Positions 1-10,286 are shown, counted from the stretch's first letter. The stretch: 64,000 nucleotides of DNA from Hoeflea_A sp965249925 (GCA_965249925.1 OZ252260.1:3782001-3846000); one strand, 5' to 3'. Numbers and translations: made by a program. Notes: generated by a model not told the origin, from the sequence alone.

Positions 1-147
1 CTACGTCATCACTAGCAGGCACAAGACGGGTGTATCAATAGAAACGTATAATCAATCCAAGGGAATGTGATATAAATCTATAAACTACGATTTACTTTAG
101 CAGGTCGCACCGAACCGGTCGCTTGGCCCATGAATCCAAACCATCGG
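1..147. other. AT-rich intergenic left edge, no gene seen
   Basis: The first ~110 bases are much richer in A and T than the rest of the window and hold no open frame of useful length on either strand. They look like a promoter or spacer region whose gene lies off the left edge. Nothing further can be supported. Confidence 0.5.
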
Positions 148-184
148 GCCCTCTCCGGAAGCGCTTTCGACTTCCGGAGAGGGC
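148..184 (-). terminator. 14-bp perfect hairpin downstream of the lipoprotein gene
   Basis: The arms at 148-161 and 171-184 (GCCCTCTCCGGAAG and its exact complement) enclose a 9-base loop. The hairpin starts 30 bases after the stop codon of the reverse-strand lipoprotein gene. It has no T-run after it, so it is either a U-tract-less terminator or a 3'-end stabilising stem-loop. Confidence 0.55.
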
Positions 185-213
185 TCGCACGGATATGATA
201 GCGTTGCCGGCGA

Positions 214-465
214 CTATCTCAGCCAGTGGCAACGGGTGGTATAAACCTCTCCGCGTGAGTTCCTGTATTGGCAGTTGCCATCGCCGGTTTCGAGCAGGAA
301 GGTGCCGAATCCACCGATCAGTGCGCCGGCGATTGCGCCACCGGCGCTGTTGGTGGCGAGGCCTCCGACCACGGCACCGACACCGGCACCAGAGGCTGTT
401 TTTTCAGACGTCGTACATGCTGTCAGAACGCCCGCCGCCAGAATAGCAATAACCAAAGCCTTCAT
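214..465 (-). CDS. Small glycine-zipper outer-membrane lipoprotein
   Basis: The 83-residue protein starts with MKALVIAILAAGVLTACTT, a lipoprotein signal peptide whose lipobox LTAC places the acylated Cys at residue 16. A glycine/alanine-rich stretch follows (GAGVGAVVGG...GGAIAGALIGG, about residues 27-52), which is the glycine-zipper pattern of SlyB/Rick_17kDa-like surface antigens. The C-terminus holds two Cys residues. The start is set by AGGAG lying 7 bases upstream of ATG at 465; an in-frame extension up to 522 has no such site. It is transcribed alone and followed by a strong hairpin. The family is thought to act in envelope integrity; the exact role is unknown. Confidence 0.75.
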   Translation of the reverse strand: MKALVIAILAAGVLTACTTSEKTASGAGVGAVVGGLATNSAGGAIAGALIGGFGTFLLETGDGNCQYRNSRGEVYTTRCHWLR

Positions 466-715
466 CGAATTGCTCCTAGTTCCATCGTGTTCCCGCCGCA
501 AACCGCTGAATCCGGATAGCATGCCACCGGCGTTTCCGACTGTCCGGGCGTGGCATGCACAGTATTGAAACTCACGCCGTTCAGGTCAAGACGCGAAGCG
601 CAGCCACATGATGGTGCCCGCCCATCGGCGTCGGACTGAATGGCGGCGTGTCGGGCTGGCGACCTTGACCCCATAAGCCATGTTCCAAACGTAGAGTGGA
701 AAGAGTGGTCGTTGG

Positions 716-961
716 CTACGCACCCCGGATGATTGCCTGCTGCATGATGCTGCGGTACTCGCGCGTCAGGTCGTGCCACTGTTCTTCGGTCAACGTCGAG
801 TATTGCGGTGTCCTGAATTTTTTCATGCATGCGATACGGAACGGGACTTCCAGTCGGTATTTTTGAATCAACGCCATGTATTGTTCCGCCTCGGTGCGGG
901 AATCGCACATGCGTCCGTTGGACAAGAACTCGTCGCGTATGTCTTCAAGCGTAAATGGCAA
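716..961 (-). CDS. Hypothetical 81-aa protein
   Basis: This is a charged, probably helical small protein (81 residues; MPFTLEDIRDEF at the start) with no motif I recognise and no signal peptide or membrane segment. The start is TTG at 961, with GAGG 8 bases upstream; an internal ATG at residue 18 is the alternative. It lies upstream of the lipoprotein gene and downstream of the XRE regulator, all on the reverse strand, but the gaps are too large to claim an operon. Confidence 0.5.
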   Translation of the reverse strand: MPFTLEDIRDEFLSNGRMCDSRTEAEQYMALIQKYRLEVPFRIACMKKFRTPQYSTLTEEQWHDLTREYRSIMQQAIIRGA

Positions 962-1018
962 AGGTCAATCCTCTTAGATCGGGTCCGTCTCCATAGGCGG
1001 CGAACCGGACACGCGCGC

Positions 1019-1441
1019 TTACCATCCCGGCGGTTTTTCCGCCGGTCCCAACTCATCCAAGGACCTGATGTTGTTGTTGACGATATACTGATAAAGGTGC
1101 GCTACCAGGGTGGTATGGGCTATGATATTGGCTTCGCCGAACAGTTCGGCTTCCCAACGGTCAGCCACTTGCACGGCCAGATTGAACGCTGACCGATCGC
1201 TGTCTGCGTCGTCCATCGGCTCCGCCCAATCTCCTGCGCCAGTTTCACCAGAATGCAGCCACTCCGGGTCGACGCCCAGAGCCAAAGCCAGTTTTTGGGT
1301 GATCAGCGCACTCGGAACGGCTTGCCCGGTGGCCCGGTATCTCACCAGATCGCGAAACGGTACGCCTGCGCGTTTGCTAAGTTCAGCCTTGGTCCAGCCA
1401 CGTTCTCTGAGGCAATGGTCTAATCGTTGATACCAGTCCAT
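1019..1441 (-). CDS. XRE-family helix-turn-helix transcriptional regulator
   Basis: The 140-residue protein has an N-terminal HTH_XRE/HTH_3 domain (about residues 3-62; TKAELSKRAGVPFRDLVRYRATG spans the recognition region, followed by a VPSALITQKLALALGVDPEWL tail typical of the domain). The rest is an acidic helical region of unknown role. No strong Shine-Dalgarno precedes the ATG. A perfect inverted repeat, AGTTGA-N5-TCAACT (1489-1505), lies 48-64 bases upstream of the start and may be its own operator. The target genes are unknown; it could be a prophage-derived or stress regulator. Confidence 0.75.
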   Translation of the reverse strand: MDWYQRLDHCLRERGWTKAELSKRAGVPFRDLVRYRATGQAVPSALITQKLALALGVDPEWLHSGETGAGDWAEPMDDADSDRSAFNLAVQVADRWEAELFGEANIIAHTTLVAHLYQYIVNNNIRSLDELGPAEKPPGW

Positions 1442-1488
1442 CGGCGATCGAAAGCCTTACTTAATGTCGAGGTTCCACTACACACAGT

Positions 1489-1505
1489 AGTTGATCCGCT
1501 CAACT
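1489..1505. promoter_or_regulatory. Inverted repeat upstream of XRE regulator
   Basis: AGTTGA (1489-1494) and TCAACT (1500-1505) form a perfect 6-bp dyad with a 5-base spacer, in the promoter region of the XRE gene. XRE regulators commonly bind such dyads and autoregulate; this is inference from position. Confidence 0.3.
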
Positions 1506-1577
1506 GCACAACCGTTCTCATTTGTGGCGACCGCTTCCGGCACCGCAAACATGCGTGTTGTTCGGCGGTTGTGGCGG

Positions 1578-1871
1578 CTACAGATATCCCTCATTGGCCG
1601 TGAAGATTTTTCTCGTCACAAGACCGCAATAAGAGCATTCGAGCGTGTGTATGACCTGTCCAAAAACATCGAGATCATCCAGCTTCTCCTCGCCGGTTAC
1701 CTCCATCTGCGAAAAACAATTGTCGCAAACATACCGGCGGACCGAACTGGTGTTCTCTTCGAAGGACTTGGGATTGACAAACGGTGGCTCCGAACCGTTT
1801 GCCCCGCGAGGCGGCGATACGATCTGCCGCCAAACCGGAACGCGCTCGAGAATCTTAGAAAAATCAGACAC
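1578..1871 (-). CDS. Hypothetical protein with zinc-ribbon-like Cys pairs
   Basis: The 97-residue protein carries two CxxC pairs, YVCDNCFSQ (about residue 48) and ECSYCGLV (about residue 78). The spacing of ~29 residues fits a structural zinc ribbon. No catalytic motif or membrane segment is visible. The start is GTG at 1871 with only a weak purine-rich site, so the N-terminus is uncertain. Its neighbours are the XRE regulator downstream and an AT-rich gap upstream. Function unknown; a nucleic-acid or protein-binding role is only a guess from the Cys pattern. Confidence 0.55.
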   Translation of the reverse strand: MSDFSKILERVPVWRQIVSPPRGANGSEPPFVNPKSFEENTSSVRRYVCDNCFSQMEVTGEEKLDDLDVFGQVIHTLECSYCGLVTRKIFTANEGYL

Positions 1872-2111
1872 GGATTTTTTTGCCCCACAGCAGATTCAAA
1901 ACACGCAGCCGTATTCGGATATATCGTGGTGAAACAAAGATCAAGGCAATATCGGGATGTACACGAAACAGCCTTTGTGGGCGCTCCGAAATCACGCTTA
2001 ATACTGATAGAATGTATATAAAAACCTATCGATCCCTATATGGAAATCGCGATCACGAATGGCATCGATCGTCTTTGCGATGACCATGAATTTGACTAAA
2101 GATCTCGGGAT

Positions 2112-2816
2112 ATGAGTCCAATTCTTTCTAATGCCGATATCAGACTTGTCATCCTCGATTGCGATGGCGTGCTGATCGACAGCGAAATTATCAGTGCGAC
2201 CATCCTGGTCGAACAGATCAGCAAGCTGGGCGTGAGCATCGACTTCCACTATGTTCAGCAACACTTCCTGGGTCGCAGCTTTCCGCGGGTGGTTGAACTC
2301 ATCCAACAGCAATTCGGTGTTGATTTGCCGGCGGAATTCGAAGCCACCTATCGTTCAGAGTTGCTGAAGGCATTTGAAACGAGGCTGACCCTCATGCCCG
2401 GCGTGCTGGATGCGCTTGACGCCATGGCTGTTGATTGTTGTGTGGCCACCAGCAGCAGCCCCCCACGGGTCCGGCGTTCGTTGGAACTGGTATCGCTGCT
2501 GCAACGCTTTAAGGGCAGGGTGTTCACTGCTTCGCAGGTGGCCAATGGCAAACCGGCGCCCGACCTGTTCCTGTACGCGGCCGCACAAATGGGATTTGCA
2601 CCGCATCATTGCCTCGTCATCGAGGACAGTGTTCCCGGCGTCGAGGCCGCCCTGGCCGCCGGTATGGCAGTTGCGTGCTTCACCGGCGGCAGCCACCTCA
2701 CCGGGATAGAAACCCCGCTGCCGCGATCGCTGTCGGACCTGCCCTCTTTTGACAGCTGGCACGATTTGTTTGATATGGCGCCGCAACTGAGGCGTCCGAG
2801 AGTGACCCATGCCTAA
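2112..2816 (+). CDS. HAD-superfamily phosphatase, beta-phosphoglucomutase-like
   Basis: The 234-residue protein is a class-I HAD hydrolase of the beta-PGM/phosphatase subfamily. Motif I is LDCDGVLIDSE, with nucleophile Asp16 and Asp18; motif II is the CVATSSSP stretch; motif III/IV is the GKPAPDLFLYAA...VIEDSVPGVEAALAAG stretch with Lys and the acidic pair. The cap-domain insertion follows motif I as usual. The gene overlaps the SorC-family regulator by 8 bases and heads the polyol operon, where HAD genes of this kind are common in rhizobial sorbitol/mannitol loci. A likely role is to dephosphorylate a sugar or polyol phosphate; the substrate cannot be read from sequence. Confidence 0.85.
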   Translation: MSPILSNADIRLVILDCDGVLIDSEIISATILVEQISKLGVSIDFHYVQQHFLGRSFPRVVELIQQQFGVDLPAEFEATYRSELLKAFETRLTLMPGVLDALDAMAVDCCVATSSSPPRVRRSLELVSLLQRFKGRVFTASQVANGKPAPDLFLYAAAQMGFAPHHCLVIEDSVPGVEAALAAGMAVACFTGGSHLTGIETPLPRSLSDLPSFDSWHDLFDMAPQLRRPRVTHA

Positions 2817-3765
2817 CCGACCCGCCAGCGACAAAAGCCGGCTAGACGATGCCGCCCGCGCCGGCTGGCTGTATTATGTAGCCGGCAACACCCAGGACGA
2901 GATTGCCCGAAAACTTGGGGTTTCGCGGCAGTCGGCTCAGCGCCTCGTGTCGCTTGCAGTGAGCGAGAGGCTGATCAAGGTGCGCCTCGACCATCCGATA
3001 GCGCATTGCATGGAACTCGAACACCAATTGCGGGAACGTTTCGGTTTGCTTGGCTGCGAAATCGTTCCCAGCGACCCTTCGTCTCCGTCGTCCATCGTCG
3101 GGCTCGCCCAGGCCGGCGCGGCGGAAATGGAGCGGCATCTGAAGTCCCACGAACCGAAAATCATCGCCATGGGCACCGGACGCGCTTTGCGCGCTTGCGT
3201 CGAACAATTGCCGCCGATGGACTGTCCGCAGCACCGGATTGTGTCGCTGCTTGGAAACATGATGTCCGACGGCTCTGCGACCCCCTATAACGTGGTGATC
3301 CGTATGGCCGACCGGGTCGGTGCGCGGCACTTCCCGATGCCCCTGCCGGCTTTCGCCCGGTCGCCGGAGGAGCGTGCCATCCTGCAGGCACAGGAGCCGG
3401 TGCACAACACATTGGAACTGGCCAGGCATGCCGACGTGACCTTCGTCGGCGTCGGTCAGTTGGGCGACGAAGCGCCGCTTCTCATCGACGGTTTCGTCAG
3501 CCGCGACGAGTTGCGGGCGCTGCAGAAATCCGGCGCGGTGGGGGAAATCACCAGCTGGGCCTACGATGCTGACGGACAGTTGATCAGGGGACTGACCAAT
3601 GACCGCGTGGTCGGCGCACCCTTGCGTCCGGGACAGGCGAATCCAGTGATCGGGATTGCCGCTGGAGACGCTAAGGTCGACGCTATTCTGGCAGCACTTC
3701 AGGGTCGTTTGCTCAACGGTTTGATCACCAACGAACGCACCGCGGAGCTATTGCTCAAGAAGTGA
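2809..3765 (+). CDS. SorC/DeoR-type sugar-responsive transcriptional regulator
   Basis: The 318-residue protein has an N-terminal helix-turn-helix (about residues 18-60, DEIARKLGVSRQSAQRLVSLA) followed by a SorC-type sugar-binding domain homologous to glucosamine-phosphate isomerase folds. The ATG overlaps the end of the HAD gene, so the two are translationally coupled. It precedes the smoEFGK-type transporter and two polyol dehydrogenases, so it most likely controls them in response to a polyol or its phosphate. Its stop codon lies inside a perfect inverted repeat (3751-3769) that may be an operator. Confidence 0.85.
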   Translation: MPNRPASDKSRLDDAARAGWLYYVAGNTQDEIARKLGVSRQSAQRLVSLAVSERLIKVRLDHPIAHCMELEHQLRERFGLLGCEIVPSDPSSPSSIVGLAQAGAAEMERHLKSHEPKIIAMGTGRALRACVEQLPPMDCPQHRIVSLLGNMMSDGSATPYNVVIRMADRVGARHFPMPLPAFARSPEERAILQAQEPVHNTLELARHADVTFVGVGQLGDEAPLLIDGFVSRDELRALQKSGAVGEITSWAYDADGQLIRGLTNDRVVGAPLRPGQANPVIGIAAGDAKVDAILAALQGRLLNGLITNERTAELLLKK

Positions 3766-3769
3766 GCAA
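3751..3769. promoter_or_regulatory. Candidate SorC-family operator upstream of the transporter genes
   Basis: TTGCTCA (3751-3757) and TGAGCAA (3763-3769) form a perfect 7-bp dyad with a 5-base spacer, overlapping the regulator's stop codon. A related TTTGCTC half-site occurs ~125 bases downstream in the leader of the binding-protein gene. SorC/DeoR-type regulators bind paired half-sites; assignment here is inference. Confidence 0.35.
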
Positions 3770-3928
3770 TTATCGCTTCTTCTAACATGATGATTTTGTA
3801 AATGAAATTGTGCCGGCGAGCGCTGTTGATGCCTTTTTGATGACAATTGGGTTGACTCGCAGCAGGTTAATGATTGAGTATTTGCTCTTATAGTTGGCAA
3901 TTGCCCAGTCGGGCATTGGGAGGAATCC

Positions 3929-5239
3929 ATGAGACATTTTGCTCGCGCCCTCGCCGGCGCTACCGCGTTGTCGTTGCTGTCGATGACTGCAATGGCCGAT
4001 ACGTTGACGATCGCCACCGTGAACAATGGCGACATGATCCGCATGCAGAAGCTGACCGACGATTTCGCCGCAAAGAACCCCGGCATTGAATTGGAATGGG
4101 TGACGCTGGAGGAAAACGTGTTGCGCCAGCGCGTCACGACGGACATCGCCACCAAGGGCGGCCAGTATGACGTGATGACCATCGGCACCTACGAGGTTCC
4201 GATCTGGGGCAAGCAGGGCTGGTTGGTGTCTCTGAACGATCTCCCGGCGTCCTACGACAAGGATGACATTCTGCCGGCGATCCGCGGCGGGTTGACGGTC
4301 GACGGAGATCTTTACGCGGCACCTTTCTACGGCGAAAGCTCGATGGTCATGTACCGCAAGGACCTGATGGAGAAGGCCGGACTGCAGATGCCGGATGCAC
4401 CGACCTGGGACTTTATTGCCCAGGCCGCGCGGGCCATGACCGACAAGGACAACGAGATCTACGGCATCTGCCTGCGCGGCAAGGCCGGCTGGGGCGAGAA
4501 CATGGCTTTCCTGACGGCCACCTCGAACTCCTTCGGCGCCCGCTGGTTCGACATGGACTGGAATCCGCAGTTCAACACCGAACCCTGGAAAAACACGCTG
4601 ACCTTCTATCTCGACCTGATGAACGACGCCGGCCCGCCCGGAGCATCGTCCAATGGCTTCAACGAAAATCTGGCGCTGTTCCAGTCCGGAAATTGCGGCA
4701 TGTGGATCGACGCGACGGTCGCCGCGTCCTTCGTCACCGACCCGCAAAACAGCACCGTCGCCGATCAGGTCGGATTCGCGCTGGCGCCGGATAACGGCCT
4801 CGGCAAACGCGGCAACTGGCTTTGGGCCTGGTCCCTGGCAATTCCCGCCGGCACCCAGCAGGCTGACGCCGCCAAGAAGTTCATTGAGTGGGCTACATCC
4901 AAGGACTACCTGGCTCTGGTCGCGGAAAACGAAGGCTGGGCGAACGTACCGCCAGGCACCCGCTCTTCGCTCTACGAAAACCCGGAATACGCGAAGGTGC
5001 CGTTTGCCAAAATGACGCTCGACAGCATCAATTCGGCTGACCCGACCAACCCGACCGTCGAGCCGGTTCCCTATGTTGGCGTGCAGTTTGTCGCCATTCC
5101 GGAATTTCAAGGAATAGCCACGGCCGTTGGCCAGCAGTTCGCGGCGGCCCTAGCCGGCAATATCAGTGCCGATCAAGCCCTTCAGAACGCTCAATCGCTG
5201 ACTGAGCGTGAAATGAAGAAAGCCGGCTACATCAAGTAG
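3929..5239 (+). CDS. smoE: Sorbitol/mannitol ABC transporter substrate-binding protein
   Basis: This 436-residue periplasmic binding protein (extracellular solute-binding family 1) has a signal peptide ending near TAMA at residue 23. The mature protein begins DTLTIATVNN and carries the ADKFxxxNPGIxLE-type opening of carbohydrate binders. GGAGG lies 5 bases before the ATG. The gene order (binding protein, two permeases, ATPase, sorbitol dehydrogenase, mannitol dehydrogenase) matches the smo/mtl locus described in Rhodobacter sphaeroides and rhizobia. The ligand is therefore likely sorbitol, mannitol or a related polyol. The 74-base gap to the first permease is usual for the highly expressed binding protein of such operons. 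Confidence 0.88.
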   Translation: MRHFARALAGATALSLLSMTAMADTLTIATVNNGDMIRMQKLTDDFAAKNPGIELEWVTLEENVLRQRVTTDIATKGGQYDVMTIGTYEVPIWGKQGWLVSLNDLPASYDKDDILPAIRGGLTVDGDLYAAPFYGESSMVMYRKDLMEKAGLQMPDAPTWDFIAQAARAMTDKDNEIYGICLRGKAGWGENMAFLTATSNSFGARWFDMDWNPQFNTEPWKNTLTFYLDLMNDAGPPGASSNGFNENLALFQSGNCGMWIDATVAASFVTDPQNSTVADQVGFALAPDNGLGKRGNWLWAWSLAIPAGTQQADAAKKFIEWATSKDYLALVAENEGWANVPPGTRSSLYENPEYAKVPFAKMTLDSINSADPTNPTVEPVPYVGVQFVAIPEFQGIATAVGQQFAAALAGNISADQALQNAQSLTEREMKKAGYIK

Positions 5240-5314
5240 CCGGTCCTCCCAGTCAGGGCCGGCGTCTGTCCTGCCGGCCCTGCATATTGATACCCCAACA
5301 TCGGCTGCACAACG

Positions 5315-6187
5315 ATGGCCACGCAACATTCGAAGACCGCCGCCCGCCTCATGATCTCACCGGCCGTGCTGCTGCTGCTGTGCTGGATGATCGTGCCGCT
5401 GGCCATGACCATCTACTTTTCGTTCCTGCGATACAACCTGCTGATGCCGGGAACGGAGGAGTGGATTGGCTTTGTCAATTACGAGTATTTCCTGACCGAC
5501 CCGGCATTCTTCGCCGCGCTTTGGAACACACTGCTGCTGGTCGGCGGCGTGCTGCTGATCACCGTGGTATTCGGTATCGCGCTGGCGCTGCTGCTCGACC
5601 AGCCGATCTGGGGGCAGGGCATCGTCCGGGTGCTGGTGATCGCACCGTTCTTCGTCATGCCGACGGTTTCCGCGCTGGTCTGGAAAAACATGTTCATGAA
5701 TCCGGTAAACGGCCTGTTCGCTCATGCGGCCAAGGCGGTCGGGCTGCAACCCTTCGATTTCCTGGCACACGCGCCGCTGATGTCGATCATTCTGATGGTT
5801 GCCTGGCAGTGGCTGCCCTTTGCCACCCTTATTCTGCTGACCGCGATCCAGTCGCTCGACCGCGAACAACTGGAGGCCGCTGAGATGGACGGAGCCGGAT
5901 TTGCCAGCCGTTTCATCTACATTATTCTGCCGCATCTGGCGCGCGCCGTGACCGTCGTCATTCTCATCCAGACGATCTTCCTGCTGTCCATTTTCGCCGA
6001 GATCCTGGTGACCACCAATGGCGGTCCGGGTTACGCATCCACCAATATCACCTACCTTGTCTACGCCCTTTCGCTGCTGCAGTTCGATGTCGGCGGCGGC
6101 AGCGCCGGCGGCATCGTCGCCGTCATCCTGGCAAACATTGTTGCGATCTTCCTGATGCGGATGATCGGCAAGAACCTGGAGGCGTGA
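5315..6187 (+). CDS. smoF: Polyol ABC transporter permease, SmoF-type
   Basis: This 290-residue inner-membrane protein has six predicted hydrophobic segments, the first at about residues 12-38. It carries the ABC permease EAA loop, EQLEAAEMDGAGFASRF near residue 187, which docks on the ATPase. It is followed after 3 bases by the second permease, so the two form the heterodimeric channel of a CUT1-class carbohydrate importer. No strong Shine-Dalgarno precedes the ATG. Confidence 0.88.
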   Translation: MATQHSKTAARLMISPAVLLLLCWMIVPLAMTIYFSFLRYNLLMPGTEEWIGFVNYEYFLTDPAFFAALWNTLLLVGGVLLITVVFGIALALLLDQPIWGQGIVRVLVIAPFFVMPTVSALVWKNMFMNPVNGLFAHAAKAVGLQPFDFLAHAPLMSIILMVAWQWLPFATLILLTAIQSLDREQLEAAEMDGAGFASRFIYIILPHLARAVTVVILIQTIFLLSIFAEILVTTNGGPGYASTNITYLVYALSLLQFDVGGGSAGGIVAVILANIVAIFLMRMIGKNLEA

Positions 6188-6190
6188 ACC

Positions 6191-7021
6191 ATGGCACGCC
6201 GTATCTCCGACCGCCGTAAACTCGCCTATACAATTGTCGCCTGGATCATCGGCCTGGCTATTTTCTTTCCGATCCTGTGGACCATCCTGACCAGTTTCAA
6301 GACCGAGGCCGAGGCCATTGCATCGCCGCCGTCGTTCGTGCTGTTCGACTGGACGCTGGAGAACTACGGCGAAGTCCAGGAGCGCTCGAACTACTTCCGC
6401 CACTTCTCCAATTCCGTCATCATCTCCTTCGGATCGACCCTGGTCGGGCTGCTGATCGCCATTCCCGCCGCCTGGTCGATGGCTTTCTCACCGGGCAAGC
6501 GCACCAAGGACGTGCTGATGTGGATGCTGTCGACCAAGATGCTGCCGCCGGTCGGCGTCCTCATCCCGATCTATCTGATATTTCGCGATACCGGTCTGCT
6601 CGACACCCGCTTCGGACTGATCGTCGTCTTGATGCTGATCAATCTGCCGATCATCATCTGGATGCTCTACACCTATTTCAAGGAAATACCCGGAGAAATC
6701 CTCGAGGCAGCGCGCATGGACGGCGCCGCGCTGTGGGACGAAATCGTTTACGTGCTGACTCCGATGGCCATTCCGGGGATCGCCTCGACATTGTTGCTCA
6801 ATGTCATCCTGGCCTGGAACGAGGCTTTCTGGACACTCAATCTGACCGCCGCGCAAGCCGCGCCGCTGACCGCGTTCATTGCCAGTTATTCGAGCCCCGA
6901 AGGCCTCTTCTACGCCAAGCTCTCGGCTGCCTCGACCATGGCGATCGCGCCGATCCTGATTCTCGGTTGGTTCAGCCAGAAACAGCTCGTCAGAGGCCTG
7001 ACCTTCGGCGCGGTGAAATAG
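6191..7021 (+). CDS. smoG: Polyol ABC transporter permease, SmoG-type
   Basis: This 276-residue inner-membrane protein is of the MalG/SmoG permease type, with six hydrophobic segments and an EAA loop (EILEAARMDGAALWDEIVY, about residue 168). The C-terminus KQLVRGLTFGAVK is the usual end of this family. It lies 3 bases after SmoF and 12 bases before the ATPase gene, in one operon. Confidence 0.9.
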   Translation: MARRISDRRKLAYTIVAWIIGLAIFFPILWTILTSFKTEAEAIASPPSFVLFDWTLENYGEVQERSNYFRHFSNSVIISFGSTLVGLLIAIPAAWSMAFSPGKRTKDVLMWMLSTKMLPPVGVLIPIYLIFRDTGLLDTRFGLIVVLMLINLPIIIWMLYTYFKEIPGEILEAARMDGAALWDEIVYVLTPMAIPGIASTLLLNVILAWNEAFWTLNLTAAQAAPLTAFIASYSSPEGLFYAKLSAASTMAIAPILILGWFSQKQLVRGLTFGAVK

Positions 7022-7033
7022 GGGAACCGGATC

Positions 7034-8031
<998 letters not shown>

Positions 8032-8035
<4 letters not shown>

Positions 8036-8805
8036 ACCGACTGACCGGCAAGACCGCCCTCATTACCGGGGCTGCCCGCGGCATTGGCGAAGCCTTTGCC
8101 CGGGTTTACGCCGCGGAGGGAGCGACGGTCGCCATCGCCGACATCAACGTTGCCGGCGCGCGCCAGACCGCTGCCGACATCGGCGAAGCGGCCATCGCCG
8201 TCGAGTTGGATGTGACCGACCAGGCATCGATCGATGCGGCCGTCGGCAGCGTTGTCGACCGATTTGGCGGCATCGACATTCTCGTCAACAACGCTGCGTT
8301 GTTCGATCTCGCGCCGATCGTCGACATCACCCGGCAAAGCTACGATCGCCTGTTCGCCGTCAATGTCGCCGGTACGCTGTTTGTGTTGCAGGCCGTCGCC
8401 CGGTCGATGATCGATCGCGGGCGAGGCGGCAAGATCATCAACATGGCCAGCCAGGCCGGGCGGCGCGGCGAACCGCTGGTGGCGGTGTACTGCGCCACCA
8501 AGGCCGCGGTTATCAGCCTGACCCAATCGGCCGGGCTCAATCTCATTCAACACGGCATCAACGTCAATGCCATTGCCCCCGGCGTGGTCGAAGGCGAGCA
8601 CTGGGATTACGTGGATTCGCTGTTCGCCCGTTACGAAAACCGGCCGTTGGGGGAGAAGAAGAGACAGGTCGGCGCTGCCGTGCCCTACGGACGCATGGCG
8701 CTGGCCGAAGACCTGACGGGCATGGCGGTTTTTCTGGCCAGCGCCGAAAGCGATTACATCGTCGCCCAGACGTTCAATGTCGACGGCGGAAACTGGATGA
8801 GCTGA
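8032..8805 (+). CDS. smoS: Sorbitol (L-iditol 2-) dehydrogenase, SDR family
   Basis: This 257-residue short-chain dehydrogenase has the glycine motif TGAARGIG (residues 12-19), NNAALFD, the catalytic Ser region and the YCATK active-site motif (Tyr near residue 153, Lys four residues later). The C-terminus FNVDGGNWMS is characteristic of SmoS-type enzymes. It is expected to oxidise D-sorbitol to D-fructose with NAD+ in the cytoplasm. It is coupled to the upstream ATPase gene by an ATGA overlap and followed after 2 bases by mannitol dehydrogenase. Confidence 0.9.
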
Positions 8806-8807
8806 TC

Positions 8808-10286
8808 ATGACGCTCAAACTCCGCCAGTCCGCTTTGTCCAAACTGCCGAAGGCCGTGACGAGCCCTGTCTACGACCGCGCCGCCCTCACACCCGGCATT
8901 GTGCACATCGGCGTCGGGAACTTTCACCGGGCGCATCAGGCGGTTTACCTGCAACGGCTCTTCGATCTTGGTGTCGGCCATGATTGGGCGCTGGTCGGCG
9001 CCGGTGTCCGCGATGAAGACGCGGCCATGCGTGCTCATCTGCAGCGCCAGGATTGGCTGTCCACGGTCGTTGAGCTCGACCCGCATGGGCTGACCGCCTC
9101 GATTTGCGGTTCGATGATCGATTTCGTGCCCGTTGACGCCCGCAGTCTCATCGACCGCCTCGTCGACCCGTCCATTCGTATCGTCTCACTGACAATCACC
9201 GAAGGCGGATATTTTATCGACGCGCAGACCGGCGGTTTTCGCGCCGATCATCCGGATGTGGTGCGCGATGCCGCTGATCCGGAGCATCCGCGCACGGTCT
9301 TCGGTATCCTGGTTGCCGCCCTTGCCCTGCGACGCCACCACAACACACCGCCTTTGACCGTGCTGTCTTGCGACAACTTGCCCGGCAATGGCGACATAGC
9401 GCGCCAGACCGTTGTCGGATTTGCCGAAGCCTTGGCACCGGAGATGGCCGACTGGATCTCGCGATCCGTGGCGTTTCCCAATGGCATGGTCGATTGCATC
9501 ACGCCGGCGACGACCGATCATGAGCGGAAGCTTGTCGCCGACAGGTTCGGCATCGAAGACCTGTCGCCGGTCACCTGCGAACCTTACCGACAATGGGTTT
9601 TGGAGGACACGTTTCCACAAGGCCGGCCGGCACTGGAGGAAGTCGGGGTCGAATTCGTCAGCGATGTCTCGCCGCACGAACTGCTGAAACTGCGTGTGCT
9701 CAATGGCGGGCATGCGGCGATTGCCTACCCATCGGCGTTGCTTGGATTGACGTATGCCCATGAGGCAATGACAGATCCGCTGGTCAGTGGCTATCTGCGC
9801 CGGCTGCAGGTCTCGGAGATCATGCCCACGGTTCCGCCCGTTCCGGGTGTCGATACTGCCGACTATTTTGCCACTGTCGAGCGGCGATTTGCCAACAGTG
9901 CGGTCGCCGACACGATCGCCCGTCTTTGCCTCGACGGGTCAAATCGCCAGCCGAAATTCATATTGCCGACCATCGCTGAGCGACTGGAGCGTCGCCAGCC
10001 GATCAACGGGCTGGCGCTGGAGGTCGCCCTGTGGTGTCGCTACTGCATCGGCACCGACGAAGACGGCAACCGGATCACCGTGGTCGACGAGCAGGCCGAG
10101 CGCCTGTCGGACCACGCGCGGCGTGCCAGGGATCACCCGGCGGCCTTCCTTGAAATGACCGACATATTCGGACCGTTGGCCGGCAATCCTGAATTCAGAC
10201 GCCAGTTTGGCGACGCGCTCGACAGCCTTTGGCGCGATGGCACACGCGCGACCTTGCGGACCTATCTGTCGTCGGACGCGGCGTAG
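8808..10286 (+). CDS. mtlK: Mannitol 2-dehydrogenase, long-chain polyol dehydrogenase
   Basis: The 492-residue protein belongs to the polyol-specific long-chain dehydrogenases. It has the N-terminal nucleotide-binding region (HIGVGNFHRAHQAVYLQRL, about residues 30-48) and the catalytic K-x4-N-x2-H motif (KLRVLNGGH, about residue 293). It should oxidise D-mannitol to D-fructose with NAD+. The ATG at 8808 lies 2 bases after the smoS stop; an open frame upstream in the same phase runs through smoS and is not used. The fructokinase gene (mtlZ) found at the end of some homologous operons is not present here; the next 189 bases hold no gene. Confidence 0.9.
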   Translation: MTLKLRQSALSKLPKAVTSPVYDRAALTPGIVHIGVGNFHRAHQAVYLQRLFDLGVGHDWALVGAGVRDEDAAMRAHLQRQDWLSTVVELDPHGLTASICGSMIDFVPVDARSLIDRLVDPSIRIVSLTITEGGYFIDAQTGGFRADHPDVVRDAADPEHPRTVFGILVAALALRRHHNTPPLTVLSCDNLPGNGDIARQTVVGFAEALAPEMADWISRSVAFPNGMVDCITPATTDHERKLVADRFGIEDLSPVTCEPYRQWVLEDTFPQGRPALEEVGVEFVSDVSPHELLKLRVLNGGHAAIAYPSALLGLTYAHEAMTDPLVSGYLRRLQVSEIMPTVPPVPGVDTADYFATVERRFANSAVADTIARLCLDGSNRQPKFILPTIAERLERRQPINGLALEVALWCRYCIGTDEDGNRITVVDEQAERLSDHARRARDHPAAFLEMTDIFGPLAGNPEFRRQFGDALDSLWRDGTRATLRTYLSSDAA

